From: Pseudomonas promysalinigenes
GTDB lineage: Bacteria; Pseudomonadota; Gammaproteobacteria; Pseudomonadales; Pseudomonadaceae
Assembly: GCF_014269025.2 (NCBI RefSeq)
Contig: NZ_CP077094.1
Coordinates: 2,976,001 to 3,040,000 of the forward strand
Reading direction: 5' to 3'
DNA: 64,000 nucleotides
The notes below the pieces were generated by a model, which was not told the origin of the DNA, searched no databases, and was given only the letters and a program-made list of their open reading frames with translations. Positions 8,990-17,783 of the stretch are shown in pieces. The translations under genes and the position numbers were made by a program. Numbering within the stretch: the first letter of the stretch is position 1; every line of letters starts with the position of its first letter.

Positions 8990-10315
8990 TCAGTACTTGA
9001 CCTGTCCGGGTACCCAGTTCGTTCCCGCCAAGGGGACGCGAGCCATTGCGGCCGACTCAACTGTGAGCGCAACCAGGTCCTCAGGATCGAGGTTGTGCAA
9101 GTGCGATTTGCCACAAGCGCGGGCCATAGTTTGCGCCTCCAGCACCAACACTCGCAGGTAGTTGGCCAGGCGGCGCCCCGCCTCTTCTGGATTCAGGCGC
9201 TTGGCCAGCTCAGGATCCTGAGTGGTGATGCCGGCAGGGTCGCGGCCGTTCTGCCAGTCGTCGTAGAAGCCAGCTGCCGAGCCGATTTCCTTCAATTGCG
9301 CATCCAGCCGCGGGTGGTTGTCCCCCAGCGCGATCAACGCGGCGGTACCAATCGCCACGGCATCGGCGCCCAAGGCCATTGCCTTGGCCACGTCTGCGCC
9401 GTTGCGGATGCCACCAGAAACGATCAGTTGCACCTTGCGATGCATGCCCATCTCCTGCAACGCCTGCACCGCTTGGGGAATGGCCGGCAGGATTGGGATA
9501 CCCACGTGCTCGATGAACACTTCCTGAGTAGCGGCAGTGCCACCCTGCATGCCGTCGAGCACGATCACGTCGGCACCGGCCTTCACCGCCAACTTGACGT
9601 CGTAATAGGGACGACTGGCGCCGATCTTCACGTAGATAGGTTTTTCCCAGTCGGTGATCTCGCGGATCTCGGCAATCTTGATCGCCAGGTCGTCCGGGCC
9701 GGTCCAGTCCGGGTGGCGGCAGGCGCTGCGCTGGTCGACGCCAATCGGCAAAGTGCGCATGCCGGCTACCCGCTCGGTCACCTTCATGCCCAGCAACATG
9801 CCACCACCGCCCGGCTTGGCGCCCTGCCCGAGGACGATCTCGATGGCGTCGGCCTTGCGCAGGTCGTCGGGGTTCATGCCGTAGCGCGATGGCAGGTACT
9901 GGTACACCAGGTGCTGCGACTGGCCGCGCTCTTCCGGGGTCATGCCGCCGTCGCCGGTGGTGGTGCTGGTGCCGGCAATGGTCGCGCCACGGCCCAGGGC
10001 TTCCTTGGCGTTGGCCGACAGCGCGCCGAAGCTCATGCCGGCGATTGTCACCGGGATTTTGAGGTGGATCGGCTTCTTGGCAAAGCGCGTGCCCAGCACC
10101 ACATCGGTGCCGCACTTTTCGCGGTAGCCTTCCAGCGGGTAGCGCGACACGCTGGCTCCCAGCAGCAGCAGGTCGTCGAAATGCGGCACACGGCGCTTGG
10201 TGCCGCCACCGCGGATGTCGTAGATACCGGTTTCGGCGGCACGCTGGATTTCCTGGATGGTCAGCCGATCGAAGGTGGCCGACTCACGCAGTACCGGGGG
10301 GAATTGTTCGCTCAT
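8990..10315 (-). CDS. mgsC: N-methylglutamate synthase subunit C (FMN glutamate-synthase-like)
   Basis: A 441-residue protein homologous to the FMN-binding, alpha/beta-barrel region of glutamate synthase large subunit (GltB central/C-terminal part; GlxD type). Glutamate-synthase features include VTIAGMSFGALSANAKEALG, TGDGGMTPEERGQS and VLDGMQGGTAATQEVF, with the glycine-rich FMN site QLIVSGGIRNGADVAKAMALGA. In the methylamine pathway this subunit makes N-methylglutamate from gamma-glutamylmethylamide and 2-oxoglutarate together with MgsA and MgsB. The start at 10315 has CAGGAG upstream and lies 15 nt from the mgsB stop. GC-rich third positions contrast with gmaS upstream. Confidence 0.88.
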   Translation of the reverse strand: MSEQFPPVLRESATFDRLTIQEIQRAAETGIYDIRGGGTKRRVPHFDDLLLLGASVSRYPLEGYREKCGTDVVLGTRFAKKPIHLKIPVTIAGMSFGALSANAKEALGRGATIAGTSTTTGDGGMTPEERGQSQHLVYQYLPSRYGMNPDDLRKADAIEIVLGQGAKPGGGGMLLGMKVTERVAGMRTLPIGVDQRSACRHPDWTGPDDLAIKIAEIREITDWEKPIYVKIGASRPYYDVKLAVKAGADVIVLDGMQGGTAATQEVFIEHVGIPILPAIPQAVQALQEMGMHRKVQLIVSGGIRNGADVAKAMALGADAVAIGTAALIALGDNHPRLDAQLKEIGSAAGFYDDWQNGRDPAGITTQDPELAKRLNPEEAGRRLANYLRVLVLEAQTMARACGKSHLHNLDPEDLVALTVESAAMARVPLAGTNWVPGQVKY

Positions 10316-10330
10316 GGGAATGCTCCTGGA

Positions 10331-11005
10331 TCAGTACGCGCTGGCGTTGTCGACTTTGAAGTTGTAAAGCTGGCGAGCCGAGCCGTAGCGTTTGAAATCG
10401 GCGGCCTTGTGGTCCAGGCCGGCGTCGTTCAGAAGCTCTTGCAACTCTTCCAAATGCTCGGCGCGCATTTCTTTCTCGATGCAATCCGAGCCCAGCGACT
10501 GCACCGAGCCCTTGACGTAGATACGTACTTCGTACAGCGAGTCGCCCAGCGCGTCGCCGGCATCGCCACACACCACCAGGCGTCCGGCCTGGCCCATGAA
10601 GCAGCTCATGTGGCCGATACTACCGCCGACCACGATATCCACGCCCTTCATCGAAATACCGCAACGCGCACCGGCATCGCCTTCGATCACTAGCAAACCA
10701 CCGTGAGCAGTGGCGCCAGCAGCTTGGGAAGCACTGCCCTTCACCCGAACGATGCCGGACATCATGTTCTCAGCTACACCAACTCCAACGTTGCCATGCA
10801 CAGTGATATTGGCCTGCTGGTTCATGCCGGCGCAGTAGTAGCCCGCGTGACCTTCGATATCGACGGTAACTGGTGCATTGATGCCCACGGCCAAGTTGTG
10901 TTTACCGTCGGGATGAGTCACTCGCCATTCCTGAGCCTGCACTTCACCATGCAGGCCCTGGTTGAGTTCGCGCACCGAGGCGCTGGAAAGGTCGATCGTC
11001 TTCAT
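10331..11005 (-). CDS. mgsB: N-methylglutamate synthase subunit B (GXGXG-repeat domain)
   Basis: A 224-residue protein corresponding to the C-terminal GXGXG beta-helix domain of glutamate synthase, here a separate subunit (GlxC type). Repeated glycine motifs such as TVHGNVGVGVAENM, VIEGDAGARCGISMKG and VVCGDAGDALG mark the right-handed beta-helix. It is a structural partner of MgsA and MgsC. The ATG at 11005 with TGGAGAT upstream is preferred over an open frame extending to 11083, which would overlap mgsA. It is the third gene of gmaS-mgsABC, 26 nt after mgsA. Confidence 0.88.
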   Translation of the reverse strand: MKTIDLSSASVRELNQGLHGEVQAQEWRVTHPDGKHNLAVGINAPVTVDIEGHAGYYCAGMNQQANITVHGNVGVGVAENMMSGIVRVKGSASQAAGATAHGGLLVIEGDAGARCGISMKGVDIVVGGSIGHMSCFMGQAGRLVVCGDAGDALGDSLYEVRIYVKGSVQSLGSDCIEKEMRAEHLEELQELLNDAGLDHKAADFKRYGSARQLYNFKVDNASAY

Positions 11006-11031
11006 AAATATCTCCAGTGATTCGGTGGGGG

Positions 11032-11937
11032 TCAGGCGCTTTCGCGTTCCCAAACGTACAGAGTGGCCGGGGCCGGCTCCCAAACCTTGGCCTTTTCAAT
11101 ACCAGGCAGGCTTGCCAGCGCTTGATATTCCGAGGCCATGGCCACGTAGTCGTCGGTTTCAGCCAGCACTGCGGGCTTGCAGGCGATCGGATCGCGGATC
11201 ACGGCGAAACCGTTGCGGGTGCCGATGGCAAAGGTGAAAAAGCCGTCCAAATCTTCCAGAGCACCATCCAGGGCCTGGGCCAGGGTATCGCCCTGCTGCA
11301 AACGCCAGGTCAGATAGCCAGCGGCTACTTCGGTATCGTTTTCGGTTTCAAAAGTGATGCCTTCGCGACGCAGTTCCTGGCGCAGGCGGAAGTGGTTGGA
11401 CAGCGAGCCGTTGTGCACCAGGCACAGGTCAGCGCCGGTGGAGAACGGGTGGCTACCTTCCATGGTCACCGCGCTTTCGGTGGCCATGCGGGTATGGCCA
11501 ATGATGTGGCTACCCTTCATGCCGGCCAGGCCGAAACGGCTGGAGATTTCCGCCGGCAGCCCCATGCCCTTGAGGATTTCGATGCTCTGTCCGGCGCTCA
11601 TGATGCGCACGCTCGGGGCCAGCTCCGAAAGAGCCGCACGAACTACTGCCTCATCAGCTTTAATCTTCAGGACTACAGCGCTCGCATTCTGGAACCAGTC
11701 AAGCGGAGCACCGAGACGCCCCTCAAGTGTGCCAATCAGCTCTTTGAAATCGTACTCGTCAGTTGTCGCCTGAAGGGTCAACTTAACCCAGCCGTCAGAG
11801 ACCTCATCCCCGTAGATTGCGAAACCCGCACTATCAGGACCACGGTCAGTCATCGCTTCGAGCATCGGCTCAAAAAGTTTACCGAGCTGCGATTCCAGCG
11901 CTGGATTCTTCAGGTAAAGACCCACAATTCCACACAT
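11032..11937 (-). CDS. mgsA: N-methylglutamate synthase subunit A (class II glutamine amidotransferase domain)
   Basis: A 301-residue class II (Ntn) glutamine amidotransferase. The start Met is followed by catalytic Cys2 (MCGIVGLYLKNP), which becomes N-terminal after processing. RGPDSAGFAIYG, GHTRMATESAVT and CLVHNGSLSNHFRLR are substrate-site motifs of the class. In this pathway it removes the methylamine group from gamma-glutamylmethylamide and channels it to MgsC. Codon use changes sharply inside the gene: the first third (11937 to about 11640) is AT-richer and the rest strongly GC-ending, suggesting a recombination joint. It follows gmaS by 72 nt. Confidence 0.88.
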   Translation of the reverse strand: MCGIVGLYLKNPALESQLGKLFEPMLEAMTDRGPDSAGFAIYGDEVSDGWVKLTLQATTDEYDFKELIGTLEGRLGAPLDWFQNASAVVLKIKADEAVVRAALSELAPSVRIMSAGQSIEILKGMGLPAEISSRFGLAGMKGSHIIGHTRMATESAVTMEGSHPFSTGADLCLVHNGSLSNHFRLRQELRREGITFETENDTEVAAGYLTWRLQQGDTLAQALDGALEDLDGFFTFAIGTRNGFAVIRDPIACKPAVLAETDDYVAMASEYQALASLPGIEKAKVWEPAPATLYVWERESA

Positions 11938-12009
11938 ATTTCAGACTCCAGGGCAAAAGGTACCCATACCCACTCAAGGGCACCTGATTGATGATCAAGA
12001 CTTAACTGA

Positions 12010-13344
12010 TTAGAAAAATTCGGTGTAGCGCTTCACTTCCCAATCGCTGACGTGACGGCTGTACTCAACCCATTCCATGCGTTTCAATTTGATGAACTCA
12101 CCAACAATTTCCTTGCCGAGAACCTCGGCAAATAGCGGGTCGGCTTCCAGTGCATCACAGGCCTCTTTCAGCGATTGAGGAAGCGTGCGGATACCCTTTG
12201 CAGCAATAGCTTCCAGCCCAAGGCTGTAGAGGTTTTCATTACAGATCTGGTCGGGCATCAGCTCCCGCTCGATACCGTCCAAACCTGCTGCAATGATGGC
12301 CGCAGTAACCAGATATGGGTTGCAGCCTGCGTCAGGCAGGCGGAACTCCAATCGCCCATAGGGCACACGCACCATCGCCGATCGGTTATTGGCGCCGAAC
12401 GCGATGAAAGCTGGCGCCCAAGTCGCACCGGAAAGTGAATTACCCACTACCAGTCGCTTATATGAGTTAACAGTTGGGGCCGCGAAGGCGCACAGTGCGG
12501 GGCCATGTGCGAGAAGTCCGGCGGCAAAGTGATAGGCCAGCTTTGAGAGCCCCATGCCATTAACGTCGGAATCGTCGTGGAACAGATTCTTGCTAATAGC
12601 GCTAGAGATCGAGAGATGGAAATGCATTCCATTGCCAGCACGCTTAGGATCTGGCTTGGGCATAAACGAGCAGATCATCCCCATATCGTTTGCAATCTCA
12701 CCGGCAGCCATACGGAAGAAGGTGAACCGGTCAGCCGACTCCATCGCATCGCTGTAGGTGTAGTTGATCTCAAACTGACCGTTCGCGTCTTCGTGGTCAA
12801 TCTGATAGATGTCAAAACCGACTGGTTGCAGCGCCTCAGTCAAACGCTCCAAGAATTCCCGAGAACGAGATAAGCCTTTGTAGTCATAGCAAGGCTTGTC
12901 GAGGGTATCGCTAGAATCGACTAGCTGAAGAACACCGTTGGCATCACGGCGCATCAGGTTGAATTCTGGCTCCAGCCCCGTGTTCAACGTCCAACCCTTA
13001 GCCTTCAAGCGCTCGACCTGTTGCTGCAATACGTATCGGCTGTCGTACGGCCACGGCTTACCGTTCACATGACCGATGCAGACCACCCGCCCATAGCCAG
13101 GCTGCCAAGGCACCGGGGTAAGTGTGGAAAGGTCACCACGAGCCATGAAATCTGGACCGTGAGGCTGCATCCCCATACCGCAAATCGCAAACCCCGCAAA
13201 ACCGGCACCATCCTCGGCCACAGCCTTGAGACCGGTGATCGGTACAGATTTGGTTTTCGCAGCGCCGTGGATATCGACGAATTGAGCAAGCACGTACTTA
13301 ATTCCGTGCTCCTCGATCAGACGCTGGGTTTCCGCTGGCAACAT
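12010..13344 (-). CDS. gmaS: Gamma-glutamylmethylamide synthetase (glutamine synthetase-like)
   Basis: A 444-residue member of the glutamine synthetase superfamily, GlnT/GMAS branch. The ATG at 13344 has CAGGAGTT upstream; the open frame extends further to 13521 but lacks coding character there. The N-terminal part is short beta-grasp. Catalytic-domain motifs include [11 protein letters not shown] (ATP/Mg), [10 protein letters not shown] and [15 protein letters not shown]. The enzyme ligates methylamine to the gamma-carboxyl of glutamate with ATP. Identification over plain glutamine synthetase III/GlnT rests on the adjoining mgsABC and mgdABCD genes. A 24-bp repeat (13452-13475) lies about 110 bp upstream and may be its operator. 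Confidence 0.87.
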   Translation of the reverse strand: MLPAETQRLIEEHGIKYVLAQFVDIHGAAKTKSVPITGLKAVAEDGAGFAGFAICGMGMQPHGPDFMARGDLSTLTPVPWQPGYGRVVCIGHVNGKPWPYDSRYVLQQQVERLKAKGWTLNTGLEPEFNLMRRDANGVLQLVDSSDTLDKPCYDYKGLSRSREFLERLTEALQPVGFDIYQIDHEDANGQFEINYTYSDAMESADRFTFFRMAAGEIANDMGMICSFMPKPDPKRAGNGMHFHLSISSAISKNLFHDDSDVNGMGLSKLAYHFAAGLLAHGPALCAFAAPTVNSYKRLVVGNSLSGATWAPAFIAFGANNRSAMVRVPYGRLEFRLPDAGCNPYLVTAAIIAAGLDGIERELMPDQICNENLYSLGLEAIAAKGIRTLPQSLKEACDALEADPLFAEVLGKEIVGEFIKLKRMEWVEYSRHVSDWEVKRYTEFF

Positions 13345-13451
13345 GGTTGAACTCCTGAATAGACACGCTTCATTGACTGGATGAGAGCAGCTGGGCTGAA
13401 CCATTCGAGTGACCGAAGCGATCGCAGCGCCTTTGTAACCCACCCTCAAAA

Positions 13452-13475
13452 TTCCCACAAGGAAAATTAATTTCC
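13452..13475. promoter_or_regulatory. 24-bp repeated element, copy 1 (upstream of gmaS)
   Basis: The element reads TTCCC, ACAA, GGAAA, ATTAA, TTTCC, so TTCCC/GGAAA and GGAAA/TTTCC form two overlapping inverted repeats. It is the same length as the copy at 14331-14354, with 18 of 24 positions identical. It probably binds the XRE-cupin regulator. Confidence 0.6.
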
Positions 13476-13569
13476 CTCCGAGAATGCAAGCCGTTTGCCA
13501 ATTCCTGGTATTGAGGTCCATCGAAAGCTCAAAAAATCATTGCAGCCCGTGAATTTCGTGAAAAAAATA

Positions 13570-13593
13570 TTCACAAAGGGAATATTTTTATGG
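13570..13593. promoter_or_regulatory. 24-bp repeated element, degenerate copy 2 (upstream of regulator)
   Basis: TTCAC, AAAG, GGAAT, ATTTTT, ATGG in the same layout as copies 1 and 3. AAATATTC (13565-13572) and GAATATTT (13580-13587) form a perfect inverted repeat here. It lies 82 bp before the regulator start, which fits autoregulation. Confidence 0.4.
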
Positions 13594-13674
13594 TCTTGTG
13601 GAGGGGCCACGATTCGAGCGATCGCTCGCATTCGGTGCACGTTCAGAAGACACGCAACCAAAAAGAGCAAAAAA

Positions 13675-14280
13675 ATGCCTAGAGCCGATGATCAAGAGCC
13701 CCGCTTAAAGCTGGAGCAATACCTAGGAATTCAGATCAGGAAGCAGCGACAGGCTCAAGATCTGAAGCTCGCCGACGTCGCGCGGATAGCCGGAATAAGT
13801 CAGGGAATGCTGAGCAAGATCGACAATGCTCAGGTATCCACCAGCTTGGACACCCTCTCTCGCCTCTGCGATGTACTAGGGATCCCAATGTCAAAGCTTT
13901 TTAGCCAGTACGACCAGCAAGGTGGTGGGGCACTGCTGGTGAAGGCTCATGAGGGCTTGGAGGTGGTTCGACGAGGAACGGACAAAGGGCATACCTATCA
14001 TCTACTCAACCACGTCAGAGGGCCGAAACGCAGCTTCGAGGCATACATGGTGAGCATGGATGATGCGAGCGAAGAATTTCCAACCTTCTCCCATCCGGGC
14101 ACCGAATTCCTTTTTCTGCTGGAGGGAGCGCTTACGTATCGCCATGGTGACCAGCTTTACGCAATGGAGGCTGGAGACAGCCTGACTTTCGAAGCCGATA
14201 TACCCCATGGTCCAGAGCAGCTTGCCCAAGTACCAATTCGCCTCCTTTCCGTAGTGAATTACAGCTCCAACGACGACTGA
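13675..14280 (+). CDS. XRE-family regulator with C-terminal cupin domain
   Basis: A 201-residue protein. Residues about 15-70 form an XRE helix-turn-helix (LGIQIRKQRQAQDLKLADVA, then GISQGMLSKIDN). Residues about 125-195 form a cupin_2 fold (SHPGTEFLFLLEGALTYRHG and AGDSLTFEADIPHGPEQL). Regulators of this type bind a small metabolite in the cupin and control adjacent amine or amino-acid pathways. It sits between the divergent gmaS-mgs and purU-folD-mgd operons, and copies of a 24-bp element flank it. The ATG at 13675 starts a full-length family protein; the frame upstream is open but non-coding in character. The effector is unknown. Confidence 0.9.
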   Translation: MPRADDQEPRLKLEQYLGIQIRKQRQAQDLKLADVARIAGISQGMLSKIDNAQVSTSLDTLSRLCDVLGIPMSKLFSQYDQQGGGALLVKAHEGLEVVRRGTDKGHTYHLLNHVRGPKRSFEAYMVSMDDASEEFPTFSHPGTEFLFLLEGALTYRHGDQLYAMEAGDSLTFEADIPHGPEQLAQVPIRLLSVVNYSSNDD

Positions 14281-14330
14281 GCCCGGCATCGGCTCGCCCC
14301 ATACGCGGGGTGGGTCGCGCCAACAAAGAT

Positions 14331-14354
14331 TTCCCAGGAGGAAATTTTTATTCC
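14331..14354. promoter_or_regulatory. 24-bp repeated element, copy 3 (upstream of purU-folD-mgd operon)
   Basis: TTCCC, AGGA, GGAAA, TTTTT, ATTCC. ATTTCC (14329-14334) and GGAAAT (14340-14345) are perfect inverted arms. It lies about 127 bp upstream of the purU start. A further GAATAAAATATTCC (14401-14414) is a related half-palindrome. Confidence 0.6.
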
Positions 14355-14480
14355 TATAAGGTGGACACACCCCTTCGCTTCCCTTATAAAGCACGCAAAA
14401 GAATAAAATATTCCTGACAGTCATTTTCCGTCTCAATTCTTTGGTGATGACCTGCCCGTCGCCCCTCCGGAGGAACCACC

Positions 14481-15347
14481 ATGCAAGGCCAACCCAACGC
14501 TTTTGTCCTGAAAATAAGCTGCCCTGCCACCTCTGGCATCGTGGCCGCAGTGACGTCTTACCTCGCTGAAAACGGATGCTACATCGGAGAAATGGCGCAG
14601 TTTGACGATGAGACAAGCAGCAGGTTTTTCATGCGTGCAGTCTTTCGCTTCAACGCCGGCATCGACGGCAACATCGAAGCTTTGAAAAGTGGTTTCACCG
14701 ACGTTGCCGAGAAGTTTGGCATGTCCTGGGAACTGTTCGATTCCAGCAAGCCAATGCGCGTTTTGCTCATGGTGAGTAAATTCGATCACTGCCTGAGCGA
14801 TCTCCTCTACCGTCATGGCAAGGGCGAGATGGACATGGTGATTACGGCAGTAGTTTCAAATCACCTAGATCTTCGTCCTATGGCTGAGCGCCAAGGAATT
14901 CGGTTCATCCACCTGCCGGTCACCAAAGAGACCAAGGCGGCCCAGGAAGCTGAGCTGATGAAAATCGTCGATGAAACTCAGACTGATCTGGTGGTGCTTG
15001 CGCGTTACATGCAGATCCTTTCCGACGATCTCTGCAAGCAGCTTTCGGGCAGAGCAATCAACATTCACCACTCCTTCCTTCCCGGCTTCAAGGGCGCCAA
15101 ACCCTACCACCAGGCTTACGAGCGTGGCGTGAAGTTGATCGGCGCAACCGCACACTATGTCACCAGTGATTTGGATGAGGGGCCGATCATTGAGCAAGAG
15201 GTTCAACGCGTCGACCACGCCTACAAACCAGAAGATCTAGTCACAGTCGGACGAGACACCGAAACCGTCGCCCTTTCCAAAGCGGTCAAGTACCACCTTG
15301 AACATCGCGTCTTCCAGAACAACGACCGCACGGTGATTTTCCGATGA
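14481..15347 (+). CDS. purU: Formyltetrahydrofolate deformylase
   Basis: A 288-residue enzyme that hydrolyses 10-formyl-THF to THF and formate. It has an N-terminal ACT domain (residues about 8-90) and a formyltransferase-like catalytic domain. [20 protein letters not shown] (about residues 193-212) and the later [13 protein letters not shown] hold the Asn-His-Asp catalytic set. A perfect GGAGGAA lies 8 nt before the ATG. In this operon it should finish oxidation of the methyl group that Mgd leaves on THF, after FolD. Its stop overlaps the folD start by 4 nt. It is probably a pathway-specific paralogue of a housekeeping purU. Confidence 0.95.
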   Translation: MQGQPNAFVLKISCPATSGIVAAVTSYLAENGCYIGEMAQFDDETSSRFFMRAVFRFNAGIDGNIEALKSGFTDVAEKFGMSWELFDSSKPMRVLLMVSKFDHCLSDLLYRHGKGEMDMVITAVVSNHLDLRPMAERQGIRFIHLPVTKETKAAQEAELMKIVDETQTDLVVLARYMQILSDDLCKQLSGRAINIHHSFLPGFKGAKPYHQAYERGVKLIGATAHYVTSDLDEGPIIEQEVQRVDHAYKPEDLVTVGRDTETVALSKAVKYHLEHRVFQNNDRTVIFR

Positions 15348-16246
15348 ATAGCCCGCTACTGATCGACGGCAAGGTTGCAGCCGCCGAAGTCCTCGCGCAG
15401 GTCAAAAATGACGTTGAGATCATGAAAGCCGGTGGCGTGCACCCTTGCCTCGCGGTGATTCTCGTTGGCGATGATCCAGCAAGTGAAGTCTATGTGCGTA
15501 ACAAAGTGCTGCGCGCCGAAGAGTGTGGGATCACCTCTCTGGAGTACAAGGTGGGCTCTGACACCAGTCAAGCCCATGTTCTTCATATGATTGAGGTGCT
15601 CAATCAGGATGCTGCGGTGCACGGCATATTGGTGCAGCTCCCCCTACCTAAGCACATCGATGAATCTGTAGTCCTTCAAGCAATCAACCCGCAGAAGGAC
15701 GTCGATGGATTCCATAGCGAGAACGTCGGCGGGCTCAGCCAAGGTCTTGATGTTCTGGCCCCCTGCACCCCAACTGGTTGCATGTACCTGCTGCACAAAA
15801 CACTGGGTGATCTGAGCGGAAAGCACGCAGTTGTTATCGGGCGCTCCAACATTGTTGGCAAGCCGATGGCAGCCTTGCTCCTCAAAGCGAATTGCACAGT
15901 CACCATCCTGCACTCACGCAGCGAACGAGCTGAAACTATCTGCCGTCAAGCTGACATCGTTGTTGCAGCAGTTGGTCGCCCCTTGATGGTCGATGCTGAC
16001 TGGCTTAAGCCAGGGGCAGTAGTCATCGACGTTGGCATCAATCGAATCAACGCTGGTGGCCGCAGCCGACTCGTGGGTGACGTTGATATGGAAAGCGCGT
16101 TGACAAAAGTATCAGCCATCACCCCTGTTCCTGGCGGCGTAGGCCCGATGACTATCGCATTCCTCATGCGAAACACACTCACCGCCGCGAAACAGCAAAC
16201 TCAATCACGAGCTAAGTCGGAGGCATCATGCCTTTCAATCTCCTGA
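15344..16246 (+). CDS. folD: Methylenetetrahydrofolate dehydrogenase/cyclohydrolase
   Basis: A 300-residue bifunctional FolD that converts 5,10-methylene-THF to 5,10-methenyl- and 10-formyl-THF. The signature [16 protein letters not shown] and the NADP-site [18 protein letters not shown] are intact, as is the SEVYVRNK region with the catalytic Lys. It is slightly longer than usual at the C-terminus because its last 19 nt overlap the mgdA start. With PurU it forms the THF-linked C1 oxidation branch fed by N-methylglutamate dehydrogenase. ATGA overlap with purU implies translational coupling. Confidence 0.95.
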   Translation: MNSPLLIDGKVAAAEVLAQVKNDVEIMKAGGVHPCLAVILVGDDPASEVYVRNKVLRAEECGITSLEYKVGSDTSQAHVLHMIEVLNQDAAVHGILVQLPLPKHIDESVVLQAINPQKDVDGFHSENVGGLSQGLDVLAPCTPTGCMYLLHKTLGDLSGKHAVVIGRSNIVGKPMAALLLKANCTVTILHSRSERAETICRQADIVVAAVGRPLMVDADWLKPGAVVIDVGINRINAGGRSRLVGDVDMESALTKVSAITPVPGGVGPMTIAFLMRNTLTAAKQQTQSRAKSEASCLSIS

Positions 16247-17469
16247 AGTATGGCCTGAGTGCCGACTATCCAGTTGAGGTCGATCTACCGCCTCCGTGTG
16301 AACTCAAGCCCCACTATGACGTGGTGATCATCGGTGGCGGCGGCCATGGCCTGGCCATCGCCTACTACCTGGCCAAATACCACGGCGTGACCAACGTCGC
16401 GGTACTGGAAAAGGCCTACCTGGGTGGCGGCAACACCGCGCGCAACACCGCGGTGATCCGCTCCAACTACTTGACATCCGAAGGCGTGCGCTTCTACGCC
16501 GAATCGGTGCGGATGTTCCAGAACCTGTCCAACGAGTTCGACTTCAACATCATGTACTCCGAGCGCGGCCAGCTGACCCTGGCGCACACCGACGCCACGG
16601 TGCGTGCCTTCCGTCAGCGCGCCGAGGTCAACAAGCACTTCGGCGGGCGCACCGAAATGATCGACCGCCAGCAGATCCGCGAGCTGGTACCAAGCCTGAA
16701 CCTCGACCCCGGTCATCTGCCGGTGCTTGCAGGCTTGTGGCACATCGACGGCGCCACCGCACGCCACGACGCAGTGGCCTGGGGCTACGCCAAGCAGGCA
16801 GCCAAACGCGGTGTAGAAATCCATCAGCTCACCGAAGTGCAAGACCTGGTCATCCGTAATGGTCGCATCGAGGAGGTCAAGACAAACCGCGGCACCGTGC
16901 AGTGTGGCTGCGTGGTTCAGGCGGTGGCCGGAGCCAGCTCGCTGCTGATGGCCAAGGCTGGGATTCGCGCACCGATCCACACTTACCCGCTACAAGCCAT
17001 GGTCACCCAGCCGTTCAAGCCATTCCTCGATCCGCTGGTCAGCTCCTCGGCGTTGCACTGCTACGTGCAGCAGACCAGCCGCGGCGAGATTGTATTTGGT
17101 GGCGGCTCCGATCCCTATCCGCTGTACAACACCCGCTCTACCCTGGATCTGAAGGAAAGCCTACTGGCACACGCCATCGAGATGTTCCCGTTCATGGCCA
17201 ACGCCAAGCTGATGCGCCAGTGGGCCGGGATGACCGACATGACCCCGGACTACAGCCCGATCATGGGCCTGTCGCCGGTCGACAACTACTACCTGGACGC
17301 TGGCTGGGGCACCTGGGGCTTCAAGTCGACGCCGATCTGCGGCAAGACCATGGCCGAATTAGTCGCCAGCGGTGGCAAGGTGCCAGACTTGATCGCGCCG
17401 TTCGCCCTGGAGCGCTTCAGCCGCTTCCAGCAAGTCAACGAAATGGGCGCGACTGCGGCCAGCCACTAG
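16228..17469 (+). CDS. mgdA: N-methylglutamate dehydrogenase subunit A (SoxB-like)
   Basis: A 413-residue FAD subunit homologous to sarcosine oxidase beta. The dinucleotide motif is [17 protein letters not shown] (residues about 32-48), followed by [16 protein letters not shown], the flavin-contact region of heterotetrameric sarcosine oxidase-type enzymes. It oxidises the N-methyl group of N-methylglutamate. Naming over soxB rests on the presence of gmaS and mgsABC next door. It is strongly GC-ending in codon use, unlike mgdB and mgdC that follow. Confidence 0.86.
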   Translation: MPFNLLKYGLSADYPVEVDLPPPCELKPHYDVVIIGGGGHGLAIAYYLAKYHGVTNVAVLEKAYLGGGNTARNTAVIRSNYLTSEGVRFYAESVRMFQNLSNEFDFNIMYSERGQLTLAHTDATVRAFRQRAEVNKHFGGRTEMIDRQQIRELVPSLNLDPGHLPVLAGLWHIDGATARHDAVAWGYAKQAAKRGVEIHQLTEVQDLVIRNGRIEEVKTNRGTVQCGCVVQAVAGASSLLMAKAGIRAPIHTYPLQAMVTQPFKPFLDPLVSSSALHCYVQQTSRGEIVFGGGSDPYPLYNTRSTLDLKESLLAHAIEMFPFMANAKLMRQWAGMTDMTPDYSPIMGLSPVDNYYLDAGWGTWGFKSTPICGKTMAELVASGGKVPDLIAPFALERFSRFQQVNEMGATAASH

Positions 17470-17480
17470 GAGCAACGAAG

Positions 17481-17783
17481 ATGAAGATCCTGACCTGCCC
17501 CTTGAACGGTCCGCGCAACATCAGCGAGTTCACCTATGGCGGTGAGTTCAAGACCATGCCTGACCCAGCCACTTGCAGCGACATCGAGTGGGCTGACTAC
17601 GTATTCAACAGCGACAACCGTATTGGGGTTGTCACTGAATGGTGGTTGCACAACGCCTCTAGCTACTGGTTCCTGGCCGAACGCCATACCGCTACAGATG
17701 AGGTGATTCGTACGTTCGACCCCAAAGAAATGTTCGCAACCCGGGTTGACTTCACTAGCCCCGCCCAGGAGATCGCCAGATGA
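17481..17783 (+). CDS. mgdB: N-methylglutamate dehydrogenase subunit B (SoxD-like, small)
   Basis: A 100-residue protein starting at the ATG at 17481 (AGGAGCAACGAAG upstream). MKILTCPLNGPRNISEFTYG is the classic SoxD start. In sarcosine oxidase, delta subunits carry a zinc site of Cys and His; here Cys6 and a second Cys (DPATCSD) are present. It lies 11 nt after mgdA and overlaps mgdC by 4 nt. Confidence 0.87.
   Translation: MKILTCPLNGPRNISEFTYGGEFKTMPDPATCSDIEWADYVFNSDNRIGVVTEWWLHNASSYWFLAERHTATDEVIRTFDPKEMFATRVDFTSPAQEIAR

Noticed and set aside
9095..10693. 532-residue plus-strand open frame opposite mgsC and mgsB
   Set aside because: It is an antisense shadow of GC-rich genes, with low-complexity His/Ala/Gly/Arg content and no motif. 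The minus-strand genes have clear family features and ribosome sites.
11017..11991. 324-residue plus-strand open frame opposite mgsA
   Set aside because: It mirrors a well-supported class II amidotransferase with catalytic Cys2; the antisense product has no domain.
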